Of a stretch of DNA of 64,000 bases, positions 1 through 13,800 are shown one piece after another; position 1 is the stretch's first letter; every line of letters begins with the position of its first letter. The translations under genes and the position numbers were made by a program. The notes beneath the pieces are model-generated. The model saw nothing but the letters and a program-made list of their open reading frames with translations, was not told where the DNA came from and ran no database searches. The DNA comes from Symbiodinium kawagutii (Eukaryota; Sar; Dinophyceae; Suessiales; Symbiodiniaceae). The stretch is from assembly GCA_009767595.1 (NCBI GenBank), contig VSDK01018620.1, positions 60,835 through 124,834 on the forward strand. Direction: 5' to 3'.

Positions 1-3000
1 CATTTGTCTTCATGTGTCTCCCCTTTCTCTCCCACTCTGGATTTACTTGGCCGCATGATGTCCTGTACTTGTCTCCCATTTGTCCTTCATTTCTCCCTTT
101 TCAATCTTGACTCTGGGTCCATTTGGTCGCATGATTTCCTTTACTTGTGTCCCATTTGTCTTTCATTCCCCAAACAGGTTTACTTGTATGGGGCTCTTAC
201 TCCTTTGAAAAGGGTCGGTTGCCTTGGCCGTATGATTTTGACTGTGTTTCCGGGCTTGCGTCCTCAGACTCTGGGCCCCTTTGGTCGCATGATTTTGCCT
301 CTTACTTGTCTCCCATGTGCCCTTCATTTGTCTCCCACTCTGGGCCCCTTTGGCTGCATGATTTCCTGCGCTTGTCTCCCATTTGTGCTTCATGTGTCTC
401 CCCTTTCTCTCCCACTCTGGGTCCATTTGGCCGCATGATTTCCTGTACTTGTCTCCCATTTGTCCTTCATTTGTCTCCCCTTTCAATCCTCACTCTGGGT
501 CCACTTGGTCGCATGATTTCCTGTAGATGTGTCCCATTTTCCCTTTGGTCGCATGATTTTGCGTCTTACTTGTCTCCCATTTGCCCTTCATTTGTCTCCC
601 ACTCTGGGCCCCTTTGGTCGCATGATTTCCTGTACTTGTCTCCCATTTGTCCTTCATTTGTCTCCCCTTTCAATCCCGGCTCGGGTCCCTTTGGTCGCAT
701 GATTTTGCTTCTTACTTGTCTCCCATTTGCTTTTCATTTGTCTCTCACTCTGGGTCCCTTTGGTTGCATGATTTTGCTTCTTACTTGTCTCCCATTGGCC
801 CTTCATTTGTCTCCCACTCTGGGTCCCCTTGATCTCATGAGTTTGCCTCTTAATTGTTTCCCATTTGCCCTTCCTTTGTCTCCCGCTCTGGGTCCTTTGG
901 TCGCATGATTTTGCCTCTTACTTGTCTCCCATTTGCCCTTCATTTGTATTCCACTCTGGGTCCCTTTGGTCGCATGATTTTGCTTCTTACTTGTTTCCCA
1001 TTTGCTTTTCATTTGTCTCGCAGTCTGGGGCCCTTTGGTCGCATGATTTTGCTTCTTACTTGTCTCCCATTTGCTTTTCATTTGTCTCCCACTCTGGGCC
1101 CCTTTCGGTCGCAAGATTTTGCCTCGTACTTGTTTTCCATTTGCCTTTCAGTTGTCTCTCACTCTGGGTCCCTTTGGTCGCATGATTTTGCTTCTTACTT
1201 GTCTCCCATTTGCCCTTCATTTGTCTCCCACTCTGGGTGATTCCCCGAGCACGTTTACCTGTATGGGGTTCTTACACCTTTCAAAAGGGTTGCTTACCTT
1301 GGTCGGGTGATTCTGCCTGTGTCTCTGGGCTTGTCCTTTGGTCGCATGATTTCCTTCATTTGTCTCCCATTTGTGTTTCATGAGTCTCCTACTTGTCTCC
1401 CATTCTGGGCCAGCTTGGTCGCATGATTTCCTGTACTTGTCTCCCATTTGTCTTTCATTAGTCTCCCACTTGTCTCCCATTCTGGGCCAGCTTGGTCGCA
1501 TGATTTCCTTCACTTGTCTCCAATTTGTCTTTCATTTGTCTCCCGCTTTTTTTCCATTGTGGGCCAGCTTGGTCGCATGATTTCCTTCACATGTCTCCCA
1601 CCCATGTGTCTTTCATTAGTCTCCCACTTGTCTCCCATTCTGTGCCAGCTTGGTCGCATGATTTCCTTCATGTGTCTCATATTTGTCTTTCATTAGTCTC
1701 CCACTTGTCTCCCATTCTGGGCCAGCTTGGTCGCATGATTTCCTTCACATGTCTCCCACCCATGTGTCTTTCATTAGTCTCCCACTTGTCTCCCATTGTG
1801 TGCCAGCTTGGTCGCATGATTTCCTTCATTTGTCTCCCATTTGTCCTTCATTAGTCTCCCACTTGTCTCCCATTCTGGGCCAGCTTGGTCGCATGATTTC
1901 CTGTACTTGTCTCCCATTTGTCTTCCATTAGTCTCCCACTTGTCTCCCATTCTGGGCCAGCTTGGTCGCATGATTTCCTGTACTTGTTTCCCATTTGTCT
2001 TTCATTAATCTCCCGCTTGGCTCCCATTCTGGGCCAGCTTGGTCGCATGATTTCCTTCATTTGTCTCCCATTTGTCTTCCATTAGTCTCCCACTTGTCTC
2101 CCATTCTGTGCCAGCTTGGTCGCATGATTTCATTCACTTGTCTCCCATTTGCCCATTTGTCATTCATTTGTTTTTCACTTGTCTTTCGCTCTCGGCCAGC
2201 TTGGTCGCATGATTTCCTTCGTTTGTCTCCCATTTGTCTTTCCTTTGTCTCCCACTTGTCTCCACCGCTGGGTCTGCTTGGTCGCATGATTTCCTCCACA
2301 TGTCTCCCACCCATGTGTCTTTCATTAGTCTCCCACTTGTCTCCCATTCTGGGCCAGCTTGGTCGCATGATTTCCTTCACTTGTCTCCCATGTCTCTTTC
2401 ATTTGTCGCGCACTTGTCTTTACCTTTGGATTTGCTTGGTCACATGATTTCCTTCACTTGTCTCCCATGTGTCTTTCATTCGTCTCCCCTTTCTCTCCGA
2501 CTCTGGGTCCACTTGGTTGCATGATTTCCTGTACTTGTCTCCCATTTGTCCTTCATTTGTCTCCCCTTTCTCTCCTCGCTCTGTCCCATTTGGTCGCATG
2601 ATTTCTTGTACTTGTCTCCCATTTGTCCTTCATTTGTCTCCCCTTTCAATCCCCACTCTGGGTCCCTTTGGTCGCATGATTTCTTTCATTTGTTTCCCAT
2701 TTGTCTTTCATTCGTCTCCCCTTTCTCTCCGACTCTGGGTCCACTTGGCCGCATGATTTCCTGTACTTGTCTCCCATTTGTCTTTCATTCGTTTTCCCTT
2801 TCTCTCCGACTCTGGGTCCACTTGGCTGCATGATTTCCTGTACTTGTCTCCCATTTGTCGTTCATTTGTCTCCCCTTTCAATCCCCACTCTGGGTCCACT
2901 TGGTCGCATGATTTCCTGTACTTGTCTTCCATTTGTCTTTCATTTGTCTCCTGCTTCCCTCCGAATCTGGTCCACTTGGTCGCATGATTTCTTGTACTTG

Positions 3001-3310
3001 TCTCCCATTTGTCCTTCATTTGTCTCTCGCTTGTCTCCCAGCCTGGGCGCATGGTTTCCGTCACGTGTGTCTCATTGTTTTCATTTGTCTCCCGCTTATC
3101 TCCCACTCTGGTTGGTCGCGTGATTTTTCGCACTTGTTTGCCATATGTCTTTTATTTGTCTCTTACTTGTCTAGTCTACCGCTCTTGGTCTGGTTGGTCG
3201 TATGATTCCCTTCACTTGTCTCCCATCTGTCTTTCATTTGTCTCCCACTTGTCTCCCACTCTGGGTCCGGTTGGTCGCATTGTTTCCATCACTTGTCTCC
3301 CATTTGTCAG
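1..3310. repeat. Degenerate minisatellite array, 72-80 bp unit
   Basis: About 40 tandem units each carry a TTGGTCGCATGATTT core followed by repeats of CTTGTCTCCCATTTGTC. Unit length is about 73 bp in the first third and about 79 bp from 1400 to 2000. A diverged spacer with GTTTAC and TGTATGGGG occurs near 178 and again near 1253, so a higher-order period of about 1.07 kb is superimposed. Many units are multiples of three, which leaves long open frames on both strands. These look like a by-product of the repeat rather than genes. The array runs off the left edge and decays after 3300. Confidence 0.95.
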
Positions 3311-6300
3311 GTAAACTATCAGCATTGAAATACTCTAACGTTTATCATTTCCTGTTTGGGGTCAACGCTGGTATAATTTTTCTTGCTATCATCTGAATCA
3401 ATGCGGGTTATTGATAGCTAATCAACTCATATCCGTGATCCCTCAATGATTCGTGACGGGTTCATTGGGGCCCGGCCATGCAGAAAGTCCACATTCCATG
3501 CGGCTGCACAGCATCGAGGCCCGGTCAAAGATGAGCCCAGCAGGTACGATTGAGTTTTGTTGCGTGGAGCCACAGGGTGAACCAACAGTGATAGATGAAT
3601 CAACAGCTTCATGTCCTGCTGGTAGTGAAAAGTCACAAATATCCTGGGTGGCTGACAGCCATTAACTTGTTTTTGGAATTCAATGGGTTTAGCATATACC
3701 CACCATCTATGGACAAACCCAAACAACAAAGCTACTTCGATACTTCGATGCCAACACATACACAGAGTTAAATTGCTGTTGAACCCCAGACTTCAGTGGA
3801 GACTGTGTTGTCAAACTGTCCGATTCACTACATGACCCTACCGAAACAAACAATCCAAAAACAGCGGTGTTGATCCGTAAGTCCATGCATGCGAACCAAT
3901 TGTTTCTTCAAAAGAGGAGGCCATGTGGGCTTCAACCTGATTGGCTGCATCAGTGATCAACCATAGCTTCAACCCAAGGTTCCCCACCTGGTTCCCAAGG
4001 TGTACCGCCTTGCCCTGGTGCTGCTGAAAGGTGCACCCTGGAGGATGGTGGTGGAAATGCTTCTCAACAACAGTTGGGATGGATGAACAGTTGGGAGATT
4101 GAATGATCTTGAAATCTTGATATAGTTGAGATTTGATCTTGAAATATTTGAGCTTTGTTGAGGTTTATCGAGACATCATCAATTCATGTCAATTCATGAC
4201 CATGCTGCAATCATGCTGGGTGATTAGTCTCATGAAACAACTGCCGCTTGAGCTTTCCATAGTGCACTGTTTCTAAATGGCCTCAACAAAGGAGCAACTG
4301 TTGACTCGACGGTGCTGAGTGTACTGTTGGTGGTGCTGAGTGCATATGGGTGTCACTGTTGTGGGCCATGCGACTACTGGTTCCAGGCGGCATAGTCGTT
4401 GAAATGGAGTTGAAATGTAAATCTGCTGTATGACCTTTATTAATACACAATTGCGCACACGTTGTCATTTGAACATTAAGCAGTATTCAGTGGGCTAAAT
4501 GCACAAAAGATGAACCAACAGTACTCAAACGTCTCTCAAAAATTGAAAGCAATGCGATGATTTACACGCCCCACACAACATTCGATGTAGTGAGCACAAT
4601 ATTCACTAATCTGATCTGAGCTACGAATATACATGCTTGCAAGAATGATTTTGGCGACATTGACAAAGAAGCAAGGAATGACAAAGTAAACAAAACCCTC
4701 TAGCACAAAGGAACAACCAAGAGAACATCAGCTTTCTTCAAACCCAAAGCGCTGCTATTGTAACGCTCATGGCCACAATACACACCGACTCAGCTTATCC
4801 CACACAACTTCATATGCAGGAGGGAAGCTTTGTGTTGTATTTGACCCGGAGACAGTCCCTTGGCGTGCTGACAGGCACTAGCAGAGGCGTCTAGGTTTGA
4901 ACCACGCTGGTTTCAAGTGTTTGAACATTTCTCATCTGAAAATGCGAGATGAGATTTATGCGTCTTTGGTGCCGCTTGCAAACATTCACAAGATCAGCTA
5001 AGGCAACCAGTGAAGAGCGGCAGTGACTATTGAAGTTCTTAAGCCAAAGCATGTGGATATTGCAAAATCAATGCCAAGATTTGCCAAAACAGTACCAGTT
5101 GTGCTTATGGATTCTTGATTTTCTGCTTGCGAGAATTTTGGAGTGTAGCCACCGTGCAAACTAGATGCAAATTTGCAATGTATGAAGAGTCGGAGTATGA
5201 AACCAGCATTTTCCTTATCAGTTCCAGTTGTTCCTTTGAGTTTTCCACGGCTTGGCACACATTGCACACATTGTGGCATGACAAAAACGAATTGCCACTG
5301 ACCCGGATGTGTAAGCTGAGCTGACGGAAGCTTTGCACTTTTTTTTCCAAATTTGCATGTCCACACAGCGAGGGCAAAGCAGCAGGTTGCAGATCTGAAG
5401 TGCTGCTCTTGGAAGTGACGTGGTGCAGATCACCAGCAGATGACATGGATTTAGAACATGTGTAGTGCACGAAGCTGGGTGTTTTGCATTGCTGGACAAA
5501 AGTATGGCTATGACAATGGTCCACCATGAGTTTGCACCAACAATTAGCTGAAGATGGTGAAATGGATCCAAACAATATGATGTGATAGGTTTCAGTCAGC
5601 GATGGTCTCCTGCAGCCCAGTGATGATGTCATTTGTATGTCGCATGCCCTTGATGTAAAACAAACCCTGTCAGTTGCAGTAGCTTAAGACAGTTGTGGTG
5701 CAACCGTGTAACGAATTCATCGTGAGCTTCTGTGGCAACAACAATGTGCCACTACAGTAGCAAGATCTGCAAGTCTGCTAGTCAGAAGATTCACAAGCAA
5801 TGTTTCTACCATTAGCTATGGTGGACTTTTGGCTTTGCGGGTGGCGCATCCAAATACTCAATATCCTCTTCCCCGAAAGCCGGCAGTCCACAGAAACAAG
5901 TGCATGCTGAGCTGAGTCAGCATTTTGAAAGCGAGAGGGCGTGACTCAATTAGCAAAAAGCAGCGCTTTGGTTCTTGTGCTTGCAGTTTGTGATTTTCAT
6001 GACATTATAGCGCTCAAAAGTGCTATTGTGGCATTGAAACCAGAGGCGCTAGATGGGTAATTAGTTTTGTTTTCCATTTGAAGGATGGCCAGGATATCGG
6101 GTTTCTCTTTGATTCGCTTAACACTTCAGGTCCTAACTACTGGTTCGTGAAGCAGCCACCGGAATGTCTAGTTTTCTTTCCAAAAAGAATACCTGAACCG
6201 ATTTGTGCTGGATTCGGTCTCCACCTTGGCCTGGATACCTGCTTGTGTATTTTTTTCTCGTAAAGGGGGATTCGAGTTTGCAAGTGATTAAGATTGACTA

Positions 6301-6890
6301 AACGGTATTCTTTTGAGACTTCAACGTTCTCGTTTTTAACTTACTATCCGCACTAGCCATCAAAGCGATCAAAGAGTGACAGTTTTGGATTACTTTTGTC
6401 GCAGGCAACCTCCAAAATGCAATGCAAGAGGCTAGTAGAGGCTGGTAGAGGCTGGTTTTTGTCCTCTTCCTTCTCAGGGGTTTGTGTATGTGGATGCGAC
6501 TGGATATGTATGCATGCCTACATGCCCACAATGCACGCATCAATGGTGTACTTGCCTGTATCGTTATTTTGGACTTGAAGGAACAAAAACAACAGAATCG
6601 TTGGAAACTGGTGCATATGTGCATGAGTTTGTTCTTCTTGCAATCGCTTCAGTCAAGCTTTGACGAGGAAGACAATATAGTACGTTGACCTGTGCAGATG
6701 CAAACCACAGACAAGAACCCCAACTTCCGTGGACAGCCAGTTGGCACTGTCAATGTGGCGCAAGCACAGAAACAGACACACATCCTGCAGTGCCACATTC
6801 CGACTTTGTTTGTTGCTTAGGTGACATGCGGATTGCGACACAAAAAGATCCATAGAACACTGGAGCAAGTTGCCTCCCACGGGTCCAGCC
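3311..6890. other. Intergenic or intronic stretch without a convincing gene
   Basis: No exon chain can be followed here. The longest open frames are a plus-strand one at 3453-3665 and a minus-strand one at 5105-5632 (175 codons, Cys- and Ser-rich). Neither shows a recognisable motif or continues into a plausible neighbour. The minus frame could hide an exon between about 5110 and 5400, but I cannot support it. Confidence 0.5.
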
Positions 6891-9800
6891 ATGGAAGTGA
6901 AACTGGAGAACTCCTTGCTCTCTGGAGGGCCTTCGAAGGAATCATCTCCTCGGGGCCAGCGCAACAATGCCTGGCATGACGTGCTGGAGATTTGCAAGAA
7001 GGGCTTCGCCAACAAGATGAGCAACTCTGACAGACTTATCTCCTGACATTTGTTTATCTCTCTGATTCAATTTTATCAGAGTATCTCAATTAGACTTATA
7101 CTCCTGTGGGTCAGTTTGTTGATCGTTTAGGCTCATTGAAATGTTTGGGTGGATCTTTCGCTCATCTTCTCCCAACTGGAAACCTGTGCTATGATGCCCA
7201 CCATGTGCAAACTCACCACTGACGACGCATCGCTGTGAGGCAGCATGAGCGATGAAATTCTGCAGGAGGTTCGTTTGGAGGTGGACCAAAGTGCCACTGC
7301 TCTGAGAAAAGACGTCTCGGAGACTTTGCATTGCGTTAAACTCACGACCTTTCCACCTGGGTTTCCATCGGGTTTCCATTGTTTTTTTCACTGGGATTTT
7401 AAGACTGGATTTTTCCGGTGGGTTGGACGAGTTCACCTCCTTTCATGCATAAACATCAACTGTATGCTTCCGTCAACATCGCCATTCACCATTTATTTTA
7501 TAATTTATCTATTTCTCGCACATTTTGGACTTTGGTCCGGTTCGTCCCGTTTTTTTGGGCTTGTTTTAGATCACAAGCCAACCCTGTTCAAACGTACCCA
7601 AGCCTTGGCCTAGGACATGCTGGAGCACAGAGAGAAGTCCAGCAATGAGAAGCTCGCCGCGTTGGATGGAAAGATGGAAGCCGTCGTGGGCTGGGCCAAA
7701 GCTGGATATGTGGATTTCAGCAAGTTCGACTTCACACCGTCTCCCACATGTGTGATTGAGCAAGTTCTTTTTATTTTGCTCTCTTTCTGATAGAGCAAGT
7801 TTTTTTGATTCTGATCTCTGTTTTTGATACTAGACCTCCAATGCAGATCGAAGACCTCCAATGCAACCGGTTTTTCCATTTGAGGTCAGGTTCTCTACGG
7901 ATTTCTGGTACAAGTTGACCTTGTACAGGAGTCGTTTCACCGCCACCGAGGCTTTTGTCGGAGATCCGAACGAACGAATCGCAGCATGCCGAAGCCTCAC
8001 GGCAAATGTCCCAACGCTTTGAGGAAAGCTTTCTGCTTCTCAGCAACGCGAAACTTGACTGAATCATTCTGAATCTGCTCAAGTTCCATTACCGTATGTA
8101 CTGGTACATACATGAATACACAGCTTAGGCTCAGGCATAGTGATTCGTTGACAAGCAAAACGGTTTTGAAAACAATAAACCCAAGCTGTGGGAACTGCAA
8201 ATGAAGAGTCGCCATTTGAGTGGAGCCAATTGAGTGTGCCACAGTCTCTGTTTCAAGGGTAACGTGACCAAAAGGTGGCATATAAAATTTCCAAAGAGAT
8301 TCTTTTCAAAAACAAATGTCATGAGGATATATAATGGCTGTTCGTCATTGTGCTCTCTCTTTATCTTATCAAACAGTACCTTTTCCATGCACGGGGAGTT
8401 CTTGTTGTAGGGCATGGAGGGCGGTTGCTGTTTGTTCGCTGTGCTGCTTTCTGAAGATGCGGGTGCATGTGCCCAAATCATCCAAGATGAATCATTGCGA
8501 GCAATAAACACAACCATTTTTGGGGCTACCAATTCTCGGAGACCCGCAGGTTGTTACAAGTTGATGAATAAGCCATTTAACAAACTAGTTTTATCTACAG
8601 GTAGTAACTATGGACTAATTGGGAATAAATGAATATCAACTAGGGATTGGTAGAGTCTTGGTAGGAAGCTGGTTAATCAGCCATGTCAATCAAGGCTCGA
8701 CAAGCTGTCTGGCAAAGCAGAGGAAGAAGAGGCCAAGATTCGAGGTCTTACAGTTCCTGAGCTGAAGAAGTGGAACGCTTCATTTGGGTTGCGTTGAGCG
8801 GTACATTCACATGGTCTCCCCCCAATGATGTTTAGATATGTTTAGATGCCGGAAGGCTTAACAGGCAAAGGAGTCTTGACTAGGCAGAAACAGCTACCTT
8901 AAAGCAAAACAATTGTGAGTTTCACTCAACACCGAAACAGTCCTTCTCAGATTTTCTCGGCTGCTGGATGGTGCTTGCTGGTGATCCTGAGAGTTGTGTA
9001 TCCCTCACCTTACCCAGGAGCGAGTTCAACAGTCCGAAGAAAAGCTCGTAGAAGTCCGCGAGTCGATGGGTGCCAACCAAAGGCAGCTATCAGAATCTCG
9101 GCCTGTCACAGTTCGACGGAATCCCTTCCCAGTTTGGTGGACACAATCGGCTGATCTAATGTTTTCCAATGTTTTCTGTTCCGTTCCTTTTTTCGATGGC
9201 CGCGCTTCAACACTCACTTCCATCTAAAAAGCAGTTTTGAAGCATCTATCAAAGCTAAGTTTTCTCTTTACATGCAAATTTGTTATGAAATTGAATATCC
9301 CACGAAAATCCACCCTTTGCGTAGACTGTCCAACTATTTGCGCTCTCCAGAACTGCCGAGGAGCAAATTCAGCAGCTCCGCGATGGAAACACGCAGAGTG
9401 CTGTCCAGCAACTTGGTTCAACTGCGGTCCTAGTGAGGGTATTCATTGGCCATGATCAACTGTCAATTCAATGGACCATTACCAACCATCAATTCACCAT
9501 CAATCATCATCCCTGATCATGAAAAAATATCATCGAGTATCGACAAAAAAATCATTGATCATCAAACTTTATTGGGCTCCAGTGATTTGTTGTGTGCCTG
9601 TCCTCCTGTGTGTTTGGCTCATGGGATGCCTGCCGGCCACTCAGTTTGGTGGCGCATATGAGCTCCAGCATGCAACCGTTGGAGGGCAACACCACGGCCA
9701 TTCGAGATGATCTTCGCCAGATCTTTGCTCCTTGGCGATGTGTCAGTGATGAAGTGTGCAGAACCGGGCCACGGTTATGGTAACCGTTGATGAATGATGT

Positions 9801-10255
9801 GCTAATGGTTAATTCTGGTCAATTAATTATGATCATTGATACATAATCCCAATTGTGCTTTATCATCATTGGTTCATGACTGGTTTAGTGAGTTTGACTA
9901 TTCAATCATGCTTAATGATCTACCAATTGGTGCTTGGTTAAACTAGTGGGTTACAATTTTGTACTGCGGTAAAGAATCATGAACCAATAACAATGCTGAA
10001 TCAATTGCTAAGAACGGGTTAATGCAAACACTGGTGGTTAATGAATGGCTAAGAACGGTTTAATGGAACAACTATAGTTGTTTATGAATGATCAGTAATG
10101 ATCGGTATCACCTTCCGAAATCTCCTTAGCAGGTCACACCAGAGTTGCTAACTTGCCCAGCTTCCAACGACGCGAGGATCGGCTTGGATCTAACAATAAT
10201 ACACTGCTGAACGAGATCGGAAAGATCCAGCAAGCCATGTCACTTGGCAGGTTAG
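6891..10255 (+). CDS. Coiled-coil exon series, probable N-terminal part of the channel gene
   Basis: A chain of short plus-strand exons encodes charged, helix-forming peptides. The first begins at ATG 6891 (MEVKLENSLL) and ends near 7010. Others lie at about 7244-7355 (EILQEVRLEVDQSA), 7614-7745 (DMLEHREKSSNEKLAAL), 7950-8054 (SRQMSQRFEESF), 8694-8800 (LDKLSGKAEEEEAK), 9015-9110 (ERVQQSEEKLVEVRES), 9348-9430 (TAEEQIQQL), 9650-9760 (GNTTAIRDDLRQIF) and 10135-10255 (NNNTLLNEIGKIQQAM). Several joins use AG|G or AG|C acceptors. The hydrophobic spacing and the E, Q and K content suggest a long coiled coil. No stop or terminator separates it from the channel exons, so it may be the N-terminus of that protein, for example for oligomerisation. 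It could equally be a separate gene of unknown function. Confidence 0.6.
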
Positions 10256-10827
10256 AAGATTTCTGAGGCGCTGAGATTTCTGTTCTGCTCGCATTTTTGC
10301 ATTTTTCTGTCAAGAACAGAGGCATCATTGTCCAGTTAACTAGTGAATTTGTTTCATGTGCCATTCGTTCGATCTACGAGACCTTGTTCTTTTGGACCTT
10401 TTGGAGACGTGAGAATCAAAATCGTACTTGTAGCAAATTATGTGGAGACAGCTGCATCTCGTGACTTCCTCCAGACCCGGGTGGAGGTTGTTACTGTCCC
10501 AAATCCAACAGTAGATCGAAAGCCAATGAGTACTTCGATGATCATCGCACTTTGTAGCTATGGTTAGTAACTACCGCCGTAATAACTGAGTTATAGTTAT
10601 CGTGTCATACAGTCATATACCGTTGATAAATGGATGGAACTAACCATGGTTCCCAACCACTTACCAACAGGGATGATCAACCAGCAGGGGTTTTCTGGGT
10701 TAGAAGCCACCTGATAGAGCTATTTGCCATGGTTGCATTCACCACTTTCTAACCGGGATGATCATCCAGCCGTATCGTTGTTTCTTCCAGCAAGTCTCCT
10801 GCGAGGAACCTTGACTTTGTGCGAGCA

Positions 10828-13800
10828 GATGATGATGACAGTTGGGGAATCGGGCAGTCTACTGCCGTGGTATCAACAGCCATGGATTTCATGCGGAGTC
10901 GCAATGCGGCATCCGAGAAGAACGCACCAAAACGAGTTCGGGTCAGAGAATTCTTTTCGCAGACAGCTGAAATTGAGCAACAGGAGAAAATGGTTCAGAC
11001 AGATCCGAAAATGGTTACACCATCGGAGAAAAAGAAAGAAAAACCGGCCCCACGTGCGTCCAGACTCAAGATCAACAAAGACGGGACAAAAAAGGTGGAG
11101 CAGGCCAAATTGGTCTCCCACCGGACGAGGGGATTTAATGATCCCGATCAACTGAAACAGAAAGCGAGGCAGGCATTGATCAGGCCGCCATACAATGTTT
11201 TCGACTACTATCACGATGAAGGACTGCCTGGTCGCTTGAAACATTTTCTATTTTCACCAATATTTCAGGTTGGCTGGTTCATCGAGTCTTATTTTGGGGG
11301 CTTAGAACCAACAACCAGAGGACTTTTTCAAAAAATTGCCAAGAGCTCCATCTTCGATTACTTGAGCCTCACCGTGGTCTTCCTGAATGCCATGTGGATT
11401 GCGGTGGACGCAGACCTTAATGGTGCAGCTGTGATCACAGATGCGCCCCCCATCTTCATTGTGGTGGAAAACCTCTTTTGCATCTAGCAGTTACAGCCAC
11501 AGAAAATTTTGATGAACTGTGTTTTTCCTTTTTTTCTCGGGAATTCGATGCGGATTTACCAGGAATGTGCACTAGAAATCCAAAAGACATGATATTTAGC
11601 ACCAGGACTAGATATCAAAGGGATGAGATTTGGATGGATAAGCCAGAAAATGGATGGATCGTTCGGATCTTCTTTGAGGCGCTGAAGGCACCTTCTTTTT
11701 TTTAGCCATGCTCGGGATTCTCAAGCCAGTTTGGGGTACCCCAAAGCTATGGATGGTTCATTACTATAAATGATTCATGAAGGATGATAACTGGGGGGTT
11801 CCCCATTTGGAGAAACAGCCATGTATGTATATCACCATGAAAAACATGTTTCTCTATCCAGGGAATCAACTTGAAACCTGCAGATCTTGCCTAAGGCACA
11901 TTCTTAATTGCTTGGAAACAGCAATATATCACCATACATGGTACGGGTTAGTTCAACCACCAGGCATCGAATCACCACTTCCTAAGGCACATTCTTTTTC
12001 TTGGAAGTTTTCATTCGCTTCATGGCCTTCGAAGAGAAGAGTCGGGCCCTGCGAGATAAGTGGTTCGTCTTCGATTCGACGCTGGTACCTTGGGCTCTGA
12101 TGTAGCTGGTTGTGGGTCAATGTTTAGCAGCTCAAATATCTTTCTTGAAACAGGGTAGCCTAGAAATAGTTGGTTTATTACCTGTATATGGTTGATATAG
12201 GATGATTTGGGGGTCCCCGATCTTGAGAAACCACCGTATGGGTAGATAATATCCCAACCAGCAAACTAATTGGGTCATTCTAGGATGCTATTGATGACAC
12301 AAGGTCGGCCATAACACCAGCGCCCTGTCGGTTCAGGTCGGTTTCATGGTGCTTGAGACTTGGATTTTCCCGCTCATCATCATCGGCGGAAATATCGATC
12401 TGGACAATGCATTGGACTTGTCCACTCTCAGCGCCTTAAGCTGCAAGAGTTCAGATGTTGAAGCTGCAAACCATGCCTTGGCGGATAGGGTCAATGGCAA
12501 GGGCCACGTCGGTAGCCACAGCCTGGGAAGCAATCTGAGTTGGTCAGTTAGCCCAGCTGGTTGGAGGGCTTCACAACACCGGGATGGTTGGCGTTTCAGG
12601 AGTCTAGCAGGGGCAGTTCATCCCGTGGCCCAGGAATGTTCCGCATGGTGAAGTTGCTTCGCCTGTCGCGCATGGCAAAGTTCTTGCATGCCGTGCCGGA
12701 GCTTACCATCATCGTGAAGGGAATCAACTTGGCTACACGCTCGGTTTCTCACTGGCAGCCAGGGGAGAGATTCTGAGGGTCAAGCTTCAACTGGGGGGAG
12801 ATAGGCGACCCCAACAGTCGTGAGGGTCTCTGGTCTGGGTTGAGCCGATGATGTTTCTGGGGATAGAAGTGATGAATCACTGGCAAGTGTTGGATAACTC
12901 GGTTTCCAGCGTTGAGTGCCGTGAATGCGACCTGTTTCGCAAAATGGGTGACTTGACTGACAGGGAAGACATGGCCGAGCTGCATGTCCAGGTTGTGGTG
13001 TTCTTCCTGTTCTGGGCCATGGTGGTCTATGTCTTCGCCCTGATTCTTCGTCAGCTGTGTGAAGGATATGGTGTAGGCACGCAATATTTCAGCAATGTCC
13101 CGCAATCCATCAACAATCTGCTGCTCTATGGAATCATTCCAGATCAGCGTAACCTGGTGGATGCTGCAAGCACTGTGGGCGCTTGGATGTGGCCTTTGAT
13201 CGTTTTCTTCTTCTTTTTCGTGTCCATCACCATCATGTACATGCTGGTGGGAGTCCTCGTCGACGTGATGCGAGTGACCTCAGCAACGGAGAAGCTTGGA
13301 GTTTTCTTCAATGATCTGTGAGCCGATCAGCGAGTGTAGTCCACCAAAGGATTTGAAAATTTAAGGATGATACTGGAATGTTGAACGCTCACTTTTTCTG
13401 AAGCATATCTATCCACCAACATCCACCAACCATTATTTGACTTTTGTCCACCAGATTTATCCACTGGATATCAGGTTTGAATGGTCTTTTGGTCGGTGTG
13501 ATCCACTTATGCCCTGGTGTCACCAAGAATCGCAGAGCCACAACAAAAGCAACAACCCTGGATCTGGAACAAGCATTAACCATCCACGTGGGAAGCCAAC
13601 AGCAACCATAGGAACAGCACCAACAGCAACAAAAGGCATGGCCACGGCATGGCCTGGAACCATGGGACTCTCTCCCCCGGGGGAACTACTACCAGCAAAC
13701 TGCCAGGCTGAGGAGCTGGACATTTGCAGGGAAAGAAATCAGATCCTGCAACTAACCTGGTAACATTGAGAGGTTCCAACTTCAGCTGCCAATATTGCAG

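Noticed and set aside
4..3314. Many long ORFs on both strands across the first 3.3 kb
   Set aside because: They follow the repeat period, appear in several frames at once, and lack non-repeat sequence, so they are products of a repeat with units near multiples of three.
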